Assembly (NCBI GenBank): GCA_000466585.1
Contig: KE993488.1
Location: 67,659 to 131,658, forward strand
Direction: 5' to 3'
From: Clostridiales bacterium oral taxon 876 str. F0540
GTDB lineage: Bacteria > Bacillota > Clostridia > Clostridiales > Clostridiaceae
DNA length: 64,000 bases
Shown: in pieces, positions 8,681 through 16,132 of the stretch
Layout: every line of letters begins with the position of its first letter
Numbering within the stretch: position 1 is the stretch's first letter
Notes under the pieces: model-generated
Seen by the model: only the letters and a program-made list of their open reading frames with translations
Database searches by the model: none
What the model was told of the DNA's origin: nothing
Made by a program: the position numbers and the translations under genes

Positions 8681-9571
8681 ATGAACAAGGTTAAATTTAT
8701 TTATAATCCTTTTTCCGGTGAAAACTCAATTGTGAATGATTTGGATAAGGTTGTAGATATTCATCAAAGGCATGGCTATTCAATTGTTCCTTATAGAATA
8801 AGCTTTGAATATGAGCTTTCAAAGGCTTTTGAAGATATTGATAGTACATATAAATACATCCTGGTAGCCGGTGGAGATGGTACTGTAGATAACGTAGTTA
8901 ATCATATGAAAGCATTAAACTTAGATTTACCGATAGCCGTACTTCCCGTAGGTACTGCTAATGATTTTGCAAAGTTTTTAGGTATTTCACAGGATGTAGA
9001 AAGAGCCTGTGAACAAATATTAAATACAAAGCCTAAAACTGTGGATCTTGGGAAAGTTAATGATAAGTATTTTGTCAATGTAGCAAGCACAGGACTTTTT
9101 ACAGACATTTCTCAAAAAACAAGTGTTACATTAAAAAATACAATGGGAAAGCTTGCTTATTATGTTAAAGGCATAGAGCAGCTCCCTAATTTTAAAAAGC
9201 TAAAAATTAAGGTTTCTTCAAAGGAAATTGAATATGACGGAGATATGTACTTAATGCTTGCTTTTAACGGCCAGACAGCAGGAAATTTAAAATTTGCCTA
9301 TAAGGCAGAAGTAGATGATGGATATTTAGATGTTATAATTATAAAAGCAGGAACCATAAAGGATATGGTTGCTCTCCTAATAAAGATGCTTCGTGGAGAA
9401 CATTTAGAGGAGGATGCACATAACTTAATATACTTTAAAACAAATAAAATGCATATTGAATGTTATGAAGATATAGTAACAGATATAGATGGAGAAAGAG
9501 GACCCGATTTTCCACTTACAGTTGAGTGCATAAAGGGCGGACTTAAGGTATTAGGATACTTAAATGACTAG
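8681..9571 (+). CDS. YegS/BmrU-type diacylglycerol (lipid) kinase
   Basis: A 296-residue cytoplasmic enzyme of the diacylglycerol kinase catalytic superfamily. It has the nucleotide-binding GGDGTVDNVVNHM motif near residue 67, GTANDFAKFLG near 95, and the C-terminal DGE segment (IDGERGPDFP) that supplies a catalytic aspartate/glutamate region in this family. It probably phosphorylates diacylglycerol or a related lipid, feeding lipid recycling. The ribosome site is AGGTG. A membrane-protein gene and a phosphoesterase gene follow on the same strand. Confidence 0.88.
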   Translation: MNKVKFIYNPFSGENSIVNDLDKVVDIHQRHGYSIVPYRISFEYELSKAFEDIDSTYKYILVAGGDGTVDNVVNHMKALNLDLPIAVLPVGTANDFAKFLGISQDVERACEQILNTKPKTVDLGKVNDKYFVNVASTGLFTDISQKTSVTLKNTMGKLAYYVKGIEQLPNFKKLKIKVSSKEIEYDGDMYLMLAFNGQTAGNLKFAYKAEVDDGYLDVIIIKAGTIKDMVALLIKMLRGEHLEEDAHNLIYFKTNKMHIECYEDIVTDIDGERGPDFPLTVECIKGGLKVLGYLND

Positions 9572-9644
9572 ATTTATATAAAAATAGAATAAAAGTATAA
9601 AAAAAATAATAAATATAAGTAGTAACAATTTAGGTGGAGTGTAT

Positions 9645-10292
9645 ATGAACGTATATTATTTTTATGTAATCTTGTTATTACTTGTATTTGTATTACTTTA
9701 TTATGGGATAAGCTATAGCTTAAAGTTTGCTCCATTAAAAATAAAAATTTTAAGCCTCAGTGCATTATCGCTTATAAGCTTAAGATATGTGGCTTTAATA
9801 ATTTTATTGTTTTCAGCAAATATTAAGAATTTATATTTGCTAAAGCCTTTAACTTTTTTTAACTTGTTAGCTGTGCCTGTTTTAGCTTTAACTGCAATTT
9901 ACATTCTGTTTAGAAATGATAAAATTAATTTTAATTACTGTTTGATTTTATCAGCAGTATTGGTTCCTTTATACATATTGCTAATATTAAATATTTCTAT
10001 TAATATAGAAATATTTAAAAACTTAGGATACATAATTCAATTCAATAATAAGAATATACAGTATGGAATTTATCTAATAATAAATACAATATATCTATTT
10101 ACTGCAGTAATTTTTATAGATAATAAAAATGCAAATAAGCTTGGAGTTAAATTGATAATGCTTTCTTCGTTAGCTGTAATTGTTGAGACCATACTAAACA
10201 CTTCAGGTATTGCTTTATTTCCATATCTAATATTTGGAGATATACTTTGGATTATTACAATAGATTATGCGCTTTCCAAGCTGAGAAAGTAG
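9645..10292 (+). CDS. Polytopic membrane protein of unknown function
   Basis: A 215-residue very hydrophobic protein with about six to seven predicted membrane segments and short polar loops rich in Asn and Lys. I do not recognise the family. The frame is open from a GTG at 9639, but the ATG at 9645 is seven bases behind an AGGTGG ribosome site and is preferred. It ends five bases before the phosphoesterase frame, and the lipid-kinase gene lies just upstream, so the three may form an operon. Confidence 0.7.
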   Translation: MNVYYFYVILLLLVFVLLYYGISYSLKFAPLKIKILSLSALSLISLRYVALIILLFSANIKNLYLLKPLTFFNLLAVPVLALTAIYILFRNDKINFNYCLILSAVLVPLYILLILNISINIEIFKNLGYIIQFNNKNIQYGIYLIINTIYLFTAVIFIDNKNANKLGVKLIMLSSLAVIVETILNTSGIALFPYLIFGDILWIITIDYALSKLRK

Positions 10293-10329
10293 TAATATGA
10301 ACTTACTAAAGAAAAGGCAGGAGTTAGCT

Positions 10330-10917
10330 TTGAAAATACTTTTAGTTTCTGATGAAGAAAATCCTTATCTATGGGATTACTTTCAGCCTGAAAAGTTTAG
10401 AGATATTGACCTTATAATATCCTGCGGAGATTTAAAGGCAGAATATCTTTCCTTTTTAGTTACAATGATTAAGGCACCTTTATTCTATGTACCTGGAAAC
10501 CATGATACAAAATATATAAGCAATCCTCCTGAAGGCTGTGAGTGTATTGATGGAAAGCTTGTAAATTTCAAGGGCTTAAGAATACTAGGTCTTGGTGGAA
10601 GCCATAGATATAGTTTTTCAGAATATCAATACAACGAAAAGGAAATGAAAAAGAGAATATTCAAATTGAAGCCAAAGCTTTGGCTGAATAAGGGGTTTGA
10701 TATATTGGTTTCCCATGCTCCAGCCTTTGGTATTGGAGATGATACAGATAACTGTCATCGTGGGTTTAAGTCTTTCATAGAACTGATGGATAAATACTCA
10801 CCAAAATATTTTTTTCATGGCCATGTTCATTTAAACTATGGAATGAAGCCAAGATTTAATGAGTATAAGGGTACAAAGATTATAAATGCTTTTCAATATT
10901 ATATAGTTGAAATTTAA
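10330..10917 (+). CDS. Metallophosphoesterase
   Basis: A roughly 195-residue calcineurin-like phosphoesterase. Visible metal-ligand motifs are CGDLK, PGNHD (about residue 65), GLGGS, SHAP and GHVHLN, in the usual order. The substrate is not evident. The frame is open from ATG at 10297, but the conserved domain begins at the TTG at 10330, which has AGGAG six bases upstream, so this start is chosen. It overlaps no neighbour and ends at a shared bidirectional terminator. Confidence 0.85.
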   Translation: MKILLVSDEENPYLWDYFQPEKFRDIDLIISCGDLKAEYLSFLVTMIKAPLFYVPGNHDTKYISNPPEGCECIDGKLVNFKGLRILGLGGSHRYSFSEYQYNEKEMKKRIFKLKPKLWLNKGFDILVSHAPAFGIGDDTDNCHRGFKSFIELMDKYSPKYFFHGHVHLNYGMKPRFNEYKGTKIINAFQYYIVEI

Positions 10918-10947
10918 AACTCTGCAGTTTTTATGACTGCAGAGTTT
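10917..10947. terminator. Bidirectional terminator between convergent genes
   Basis: Perfect 12-bp arms (10917-10928 with 10936-10947) around a 7-base loop, between the phosphoesterase gene and the convergent BMP-domain gene. Confidence 0.85.
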
Positions 10948-12838
10948 CTACATTTTCAACAAACCAATCCATAGACAGTATCTGTTCAAAGGAGGCTGTT
11001 TCTTCATTATTTATTCTAAGGTTTCCATCTCTATCGTAAATCGGTCCTGTAAAAGGATGATAGGCATTGTTCATAATCATTTTTTTCATTAGATTTACAA
11101 GTTTTTGGGTTTCTGGAGGCACTAGCTCCTTGGAGTAAAAAATATCAACAACACCAGTATCTATTCCCCACCAAAAGTTTATAAGTTTTGGATTATTGCT
11201 GAACATATCAACAATAGTTTTAAAGGTATTGTTTAATATATTTTTTAATATTCTTTCATAGAATATGCCCCAATTCCATATAGGTGTTGCCAGATATTTA
11301 TCCGGAACTCCACGTTCTTTATCAATGGTACAAAGCATGGAATAAACACCAAAGTCTGTAGAAACAGGATGAGGAACCTCTAAGGTACGATTACAGATTA
11401 TATCCGCGCCTTCTTTAATAAGCCCGCTTCCTGCGTCAGTAAATTTCAAACGGCTGTTCCACTCATTAGTGTAGGCTACTTTAATTATCGCATAAGGATT
11501 AACCATTTTGGCTCCTAAAGCAAAGGCGTTTATAGAACTTATAACTTCCGGAGTAGGACTTGTTGCAACATAGCCTATTATATTGTCTTTTGTCATTGAA
11601 CCTGCAATAATTCCTGTTAAGAATCTAGGCTCATAGGTACGCCCATAATAATTGCTTACATGCTTGTAGGGATGAGCTTCAGAACAATTGAAGAATCTCA
11701 CCTGCGGAAATTCTAAAGCACATTTTAAAGTTGAGTTTAGATAAATAGGGCTTGTAGTAAAGATAATATCATTGCCGGCGTTTGCTAAAATTTTAAGCAT
11801 CTTGTAGGCGTCATTGTTTTCAGGAACATTTTCTATGTAGCCGGTAGTTATATGATCACCAAGGACTTTTTCAAGATGAAGTCTTCCAAGCTCGTGTGAA
11901 TAGGTCCAGCCCGAACCCTCTATTGTTCTTGCATAAGCGAAGGCTACCTTTAATTTCTTTTTTGGAATAACTAAAGAAGTTAAGGTATTAATCATCTTGT
12001 TTGGACTTACTTCTAATAGTTCGGTAGATAAATCTATACCTTCATCCTTTGACAAAACTTCAAGTTCCTTTATAAATTCTTTCATTCTTAAAATAAGCTT
12101 TTCTTCATTTACTTTCTTAGGCATTCCATATATTTTTATATATTCTAAAAGTGCGTCTCCAGTAGTTATCTTAAGGCGGTCTCCTCCAGAAGATAAGTAT
12201 ATTTTCCTAAAAGTATTGTAAATATAAACTTCAAAGTATTTATATTTATTATCAAAATAGGAGTTTTCAGGACTAAAGTTGTCAAACAATTTAAGGAGCT
12301 TGTCAAAGCTGCCTTCTTTTGAAAACCATATTGAATAGAGGTTGGTTATTTTATTAAATTTAAGAAACTCATAATAAAGCCTGCTGTCTTTGTTGTTTTC
12401 ATCAAACTTTGGTATAAGTCTTGTTACCTTAGCAGAAATAGAGTAGGCATCAAAATATTTAAGAACACTTACTCTTTTATTGCCTTCAATTACGTAAAAC
12501 CAATTCATATATTCATAAACTTTAATGGCATCTCGTATGCCTTCATGAAGATGAGCTTCACACAGTGAAGACCATTTTTCCCTAAACTCTGTTTCTATAA
12601 GAGGCATAAAATTTCTTGCAAAGGAAAGGCTTCTTAAGTGAGTGTAGGTACCTATAGTTTTCTTAAGAGGAATTTCAATAAGACCTAAGTCTACTTGTGC
12701 AACTATATCCGTATCTTTTAAAATACCTTCAAGTGAAGGGAGGTATCCTATTTCACCATTTGAAATACTTCTATTATATTCTCTTACAGCCATCTTCCTT
12801 GCTTCATCAAAGTGTTCATGACCATTTTTCTCCATCAT
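10931..12838 (-). CDS. ParB-like N-domain fused to BMP/PnrA-type ligand-binding domain, no export signal
   Basis: A 635-residue protein. Residues about 295-610 match the BMP (basic membrane protein, PnrA-like) periplasmic-binding fold: a start like KLKVAFAYARTIEGSGWTY, a middle FFNCSEAHPY, and the characteristic LTGIIAGSMTK and GSGLIKEGADIICN segments. Residues about 50-143 resemble a ParB/sulfiredoxin N-terminal domain, with IPLKK and a VIEGNKRVSVLKYFDA box. The N-terminus is highly charged with neither signal peptide nor lipobox, so the protein should be cytoplasmic, unlike true transporter lipoproteins. No permease or ATPase is adjacent. ATGs at 12838 and 12835 both fit the GGTGGGAG site. 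Ligand and role are unknown. Confidence 0.8.
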   Translation of the reverse strand: MMEKNGHEHFDEARKMAVREYNRSISNGEIGYLPSLEGILKDTDIVAQVDLGLIEIPLKKTIGTYTHLRSLSFARNFMPLIETEFREKWSSLCEAHLHEGIRDAIKVYEYMNWFYVIEGNKRVSVLKYFDAYSISAKVTRLIPKFDENNKDSRLYYEFLKFNKITNLYSIWFSKEGSFDKLLKLFDNFSPENSYFDNKYKYFEVYIYNTFRKIYLSSGGDRLKITTGDALLEYIKIYGMPKKVNEEKLILRMKEFIKELEVLSKDEGIDLSTELLEVSPNKMINTLTSLVIPKKKLKVAFAYARTIEGSGWTYSHELGRLHLEKVLGDHITTGYIENVPENNDAYKMLKILANAGNDIIFTTSPIYLNSTLKCALEFPQVRFFNCSEAHPYKHVSNYYGRTYEPRFLTGIIAGSMTKDNIIGYVATSPTPEVISSINAFALGAKMVNPYAIIKVAYTNEWNSRLKFTDAGSGLIKEGADIICNRTLEVPHPVSTDFGVYSMLCTIDKERGVPDKYLATPIWNWGIFYERILKNILNNTFKTIVDMFSNNPKLINFWWGIDTGVVDIFYSKELVPPETQKLVNLMKKMIMNNAYHPFTGPIYDRDGNLRINNEETASFEQILSMDWFVENVETLQS

Positions 12839-12929
12839 GCTCCCACCTCAGTGTTAAATATTGTTAGGTATAGTATAGCACAAAAATTAATAATTAAGAA
12901 TTAAAGAAGAAAATCTTATAAAGGAATTT

Positions 12930-12969
12930 TTTAAACAAAAAATGAAAAGCCACTAAGGAACTTTTCATT
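12930..12969 (-). terminator. Minus-strand terminator after the YgiQ gene
   Basis: Arms 12941-12949 and 12961-12969 pair over nine bases; on the minus strand they are followed by TTTTTTGTTT. Confidence 0.7.
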
Positions 12970-13002
12970 AGAATTATCAATAATTTATTGACTGAACAGG
13001 TA

Positions 13003-14853
13003 CTAGGATCTTTTTTTAGTGCCTGAATTAAGTTTAGGTGCTCTTGGAGGAATAAGACATTTCTTATCATAACCTATAAGGTCCTGCCTATTAGCCTTTA
13101 TAAGAGCTTCCCTTACAAGGTTATAGTTATGGGGAAGATTGTACTGGAGTAGGGCTCTCTGCATATTTTTTTCTCTTTGCTCTTTTGGAACATACACTTT
13201 TTCTTTTGTAAATGGATTTATTCCAGTATAGTAAATTGTTGTTGAAAGGCTTCCGGGGGTTGGGTAGAAGTCTTGAACCTGTTCTGGAGTATATCCCATT
13301 TCTTTTATATAAAGTGCAAGCTCTATAGCTGCATTTAAATCGCTTCCAGGGTGACTGGACATCAAATAAGGAACTAAAAACTGTTTTTTACCAAGTTTAT
13401 CATTTACAGCATGATATTTATTAACGAACCTTTCGTAAACTTCTCTAGTTGGTTTTCCCATTTGAGCTAAAACTTTATCGCTTACATGCTCAGGTGCGAC
13501 CTTTAACTGACCGCTTATATGATGCTTGCAGAGTTCCTCAAAAAACTCTTCATTCTTATCGTAAATTAAATAGTCATATCTTATTCCTGAACGAATAAAC
13601 ACCTTTTTAACTCCGGGCAGTCTTCTCAATTTTCTTAAGAGGCTTAAATATTCTGTGTGGCTTACAATCAAGTTTTTACATGGTTTAGGATGCATGCACT
13701 GCTTTGCCTTACATACGCCATGTTCCTCTTGAAGCTTGCAGGATTTGTGCCTGAAATTTGCAGTAGGACCGCCTACATCATGAATATAGCCTTTAAAGTC
13801 CTTATCCTTAATCATATCCTCTGCTTCTTTAATTATTGACTCCTGACTTCTGTTTTGGATTGTTCTTCCTTGATGGAAAGTAAGAGCACAGAAGGAGCAG
13901 CTTCCAAAGCAGCCTCTATGGCTTGTTATTGAGAACTTGACTTCGTTTATGGCAGGAATTCCACCCTGCGATTCATATATTGGATGGTAAGTTCTTGTAT
14001 AAGAAATATTGTATACTCTATCCATTTCCTCCTGAGTCATCGGAAGTTGAGGAGGATTTTGAACTACAAATCTATCTCCATGCTCTTGTACTAAAATTTT
14101 TCCTCTGATGCCATCCTGCTCATAGGATTCTAACTTAAAGCTTTCAGCATAAGAGAGCTTATCAGTTGAAACCTCTTCAAAAGAAGGAACTTCTACATAA
14201 TTTTTAAGTTCTTCGATATTCTTTGAGATATACGCAGTTCCTCTTATATTTGTCATCTTATCTATAGACATACCGTACTTTAATAGATTTGCAATTTCAA
14301 TAATTGTCTTTTCACCCATGCCGTAAGTCAGCAAATCGGCTTTAGAATCCAATAGTATGCTTCTTCTTACTTTATCTGACCAGTAGTCATAGTGAGCAAA
14401 TCTTCTAAGGCTTGCTTCTATTCCTCCTAGTATAATCGGAACATCCTTGTAGGCTTCTTTTGCGCGGTTTGAATAAACTATAACAGCTCTGTCTGGTCTG
14501 AAGCCGGATTTTCCTCCTGGGGAGTACAGGTCATCGCTTCTTCTTTTTTTGGCAGCAGTATAGTGGTTAACCATAGAGTCTATATTTCCGGAACTTATTA
14601 AAAATCCAAGCTTTGGCTTGCCTAATTTCTTAAACTCTTCTACATTATTCCAATCAGGCTGAGCAATTACTCCTACAGTAAAACCTTCGTCCTCTAGTAT
14701 TCTGCAAATAACTGCAGTACTGAAGGAAGGATGATCTACATAAGCATCGCCGCTTATGAAGACAAAATCAAGTTGTTCTATTCCTCTATCTTGTAAATCC
14801 TTCCTGCTTATAGGAAGAAATTTATTTGTAATGTTGTTTGATTGTTTTTTCAT
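13003..14853 (-). CDS. YgiQ-family radical SAM protein
   Basis: A 616-residue protein with an N-terminal domain containing FVFISGDAYVDHPSF, a radical-SAM core starting at about residue 300 with the CFGSCSFC cluster motif (C-x3-C-x2-C), and a C-terminal DUF3362-like tail with DFYPTPGSLSTTIYYTG. This is the complete layout of the widespread UPF0313/YgiQ family. It probably performs SAM-dependent radical chemistry, but the substrate is unknown. A second cysteine group (CKLQEEHGVCKAKQCMHPKPC) is also present. ATG is preceded by AAGGAG. Monocistronic. Confidence 0.92.
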   Translation of the reverse strand: MKKQSNNITNKFLPISRKDLQDRGIEQLDFVFISGDAYVDHPSFSTAVICRILEDEGFTVGVIAQPDWNNVEEFKKLGKPKLGFLISSGNIDSMVNHYTAAKKRRSDDLYSPGGKSGFRPDRAVIVYSNRAKEAYKDVPIILGGIEASLRRFAHYDYWSDKVRRSILLDSKADLLTYGMGEKTIIEIANLLKYGMSIDKMTNIRGTAYISKNIEELKNYVEVPSFEEVSTDKLSYAESFKLESYEQDGIRGKILVQEHGDRFVVQNPPQLPMTQEEMDRVYNISYTRTYHPIYESQGGIPAINEVKFSITSHRGCFGSCSFCALTFHQGRTIQNRSQESIIKEAEDMIKDKDFKGYIHDVGGPTANFRHKSCKLQEEHGVCKAKQCMHPKPCKNLIVSHTEYLSLLRKLRRLPGVKKVFIRSGIRYDYLIYDKNEEFFEELCKHHISGQLKVAPEHVSDKVLAQMGKPTREVYERFVNKYHAVNDKLGKKQFLVPYLMSSHPGSDLNAAIELALYIKEMGYTPEQVQDFYPTPGSLSTTIYYTGINPFTKEKVYVPKEQREKNMQRALLQYNLPHNYNLVREALIKANRQDLIGYDKKCLIPPRAPKLNSGTKKRS

Positions 14854-14998
14854 TAGGTTTCTCCTTATGATTTATACATAAAATACATTTTGGCATATTG
14901 AATCCATTATATATTATCATAATTGTACTAGTTATGAAATCTATTTTCTTTTAGAATTATTGCCTAAAAAAGTTATATAAAAAACTCAATAATTTACA

Positions 14999-15033
14999 AA
15001 AGTAAAAGTTTTTACATTGTAAACTTTTACTTT
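14999..15033. promoter_or_regulatory. 13-bp inverted repeat upstream of ABC export operon
   Basis: Arms 14999-15011 and 15021-15033 are exactly complementary around nine bases. There is no T-run on the plus strand, and the repeat lies 60 bases before the start of the adaptor gene. It may be an operator, or part of a terminator for unseen upstream transcripts. Confidence 0.4.
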
Positions 15034-15093
15034 GATAGGATTTGATATATACTATTTACATACTTACATAATGAAAATGGGGGATATTTTACA

Positions 15094-16086
15094 ATGAATT
15101 TTAATAAAAGTTATAAAAAACTTATTGCTATTATAGTAACCGGAAGTCTAGCCTTAACAGGGTGTGGCATTTTACCTACGGAAGAGCAAACGCTTGCACC
15201 ACCATTGGTCAAGCCTCAAAAGCAGGAATATGAGCTGTATGATGTGGTTAAGAAAGACATAACGAAGGCAGTAATAGGAAATGGCACTGTTATTTCTTCA
15301 AATGAAAATAATGTGTTTGCCAAAGAAAATGGGAAAAGACTTAAAGGTATTAAAATAAAGTTTGGCCAAATGGTTAAAAAGGGAGATGTCCTTTTAGAGT
15401 TTGATACGAATGACCTTGAAAGCAACATCAAGCTTCAGGAGCTTAGTCTAAAAAAAGCACAGATTAATAATGACAGGGCTTCTGTAGGAACAGATGAGTA
15501 TGCAAAGCAGCTTGCAGCTATTGATGTTCAGGTTGAAAAGACAAAGCTTGATGTAATGAAAAGTCAGCTTCAAGCTTCAAAGCTCACTGCTTCTATAGAT
15601 GGAAAAGTTGATTTTATTGAATCCTTAAAAGAGGGGGATGTAGTAGAGCCTTATAAAACTTTAGTTACAATTTCTGACCCAAATAAACTTCAAGTGAACT
15701 ATAAGCCTTCTGATACTTCAAATATAAGTAAGCTTCAGACAGGTATGAAGGTTAGTTTAAGCTTAAATGGAAAAAGTTATGAGGGAGTAGTATCACAGCT
15801 GCCAACTTCGGGAAGATATAAGGATTCAGCTGTTATAGACTTTAAGGAAGCTGTAAAGGGTGTTAACCTTGGAGACTCCATGGAATTGAATATAATTCTT
15901 GAAACAAAGAAAAACACTATAGTTATTCCAAAGCAAGGACTAAAGAACTTTATGGGAAACAATACGGTGGAGGTCCTGGATGGTAATAAAAAAGTAAGCA
16001 TAGATGTAGAAAAGGGAATTGAAAGCGCAACTGAAGTTGAGATACTTTCAGGATTAAAGGAAGGTCAGAAGGTAATATTAAACTAA
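15094..16086 (+). CDS. MacA-like efflux adaptor lipoprotein
   Basis: A 330-residue membrane-fusion (HlyD/MacA-type) protein. It starts with a signal peptide and lipobox ending in LTGC, lipidated Cys at residue 24. Then come the biotinyl-lipoyl-like hairpin segments (KGIKIKFGQMVKKGDVLLEFD at about 90-110), a short coiled coil (about 110-150), a beta-barrel and a membrane-proximal domain. In Gram-positive bacteria such proteins work with MacB/FtsX-type ABC transporters, and exactly those genes follow. It is the first gene of a four-gene operon with a GGGGG ribosome site. Confidence 0.9.
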   Translation: MNFNKSYKKLIAIIVTGSLALTGCGILPTEEQTLAPPLVKPQKQEYELYDVVKKDITKAVIGNGTVISSNENNVFAKENGKRLKGIKIKFGQMVKKGDVLLEFDTNDLESNIKLQELSLKKAQINNDRASVGTDEYAKQLAAIDVQVEKTKLDVMKSQLQASKLTASIDGKVDFIESLKEGDVVEPYKTLVTISDPNKLQVNYKPSDTSNISKLQTGMKVSLSLNGKSYEGVVSQLPTSGRYKDSAVIDFKEAVKGVNLGDSMELNIILETKKNTIVIPKQGLKNFMGNNTVEVLDGNKKVSIDVEKGIESATEVEILSGLKEGQKVILN

Positions 16087-16132
16087 TGCATTATACAGAG
16101 TTTTACTTATTTAAAGATACTGGGGGATTACT

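Noticed and set aside
10931..12838. Nucleoside transporter lipoprotein
   Set aside because: There is no signal peptide or lipobox, and no ABC permease or ATPase gene is nearby.
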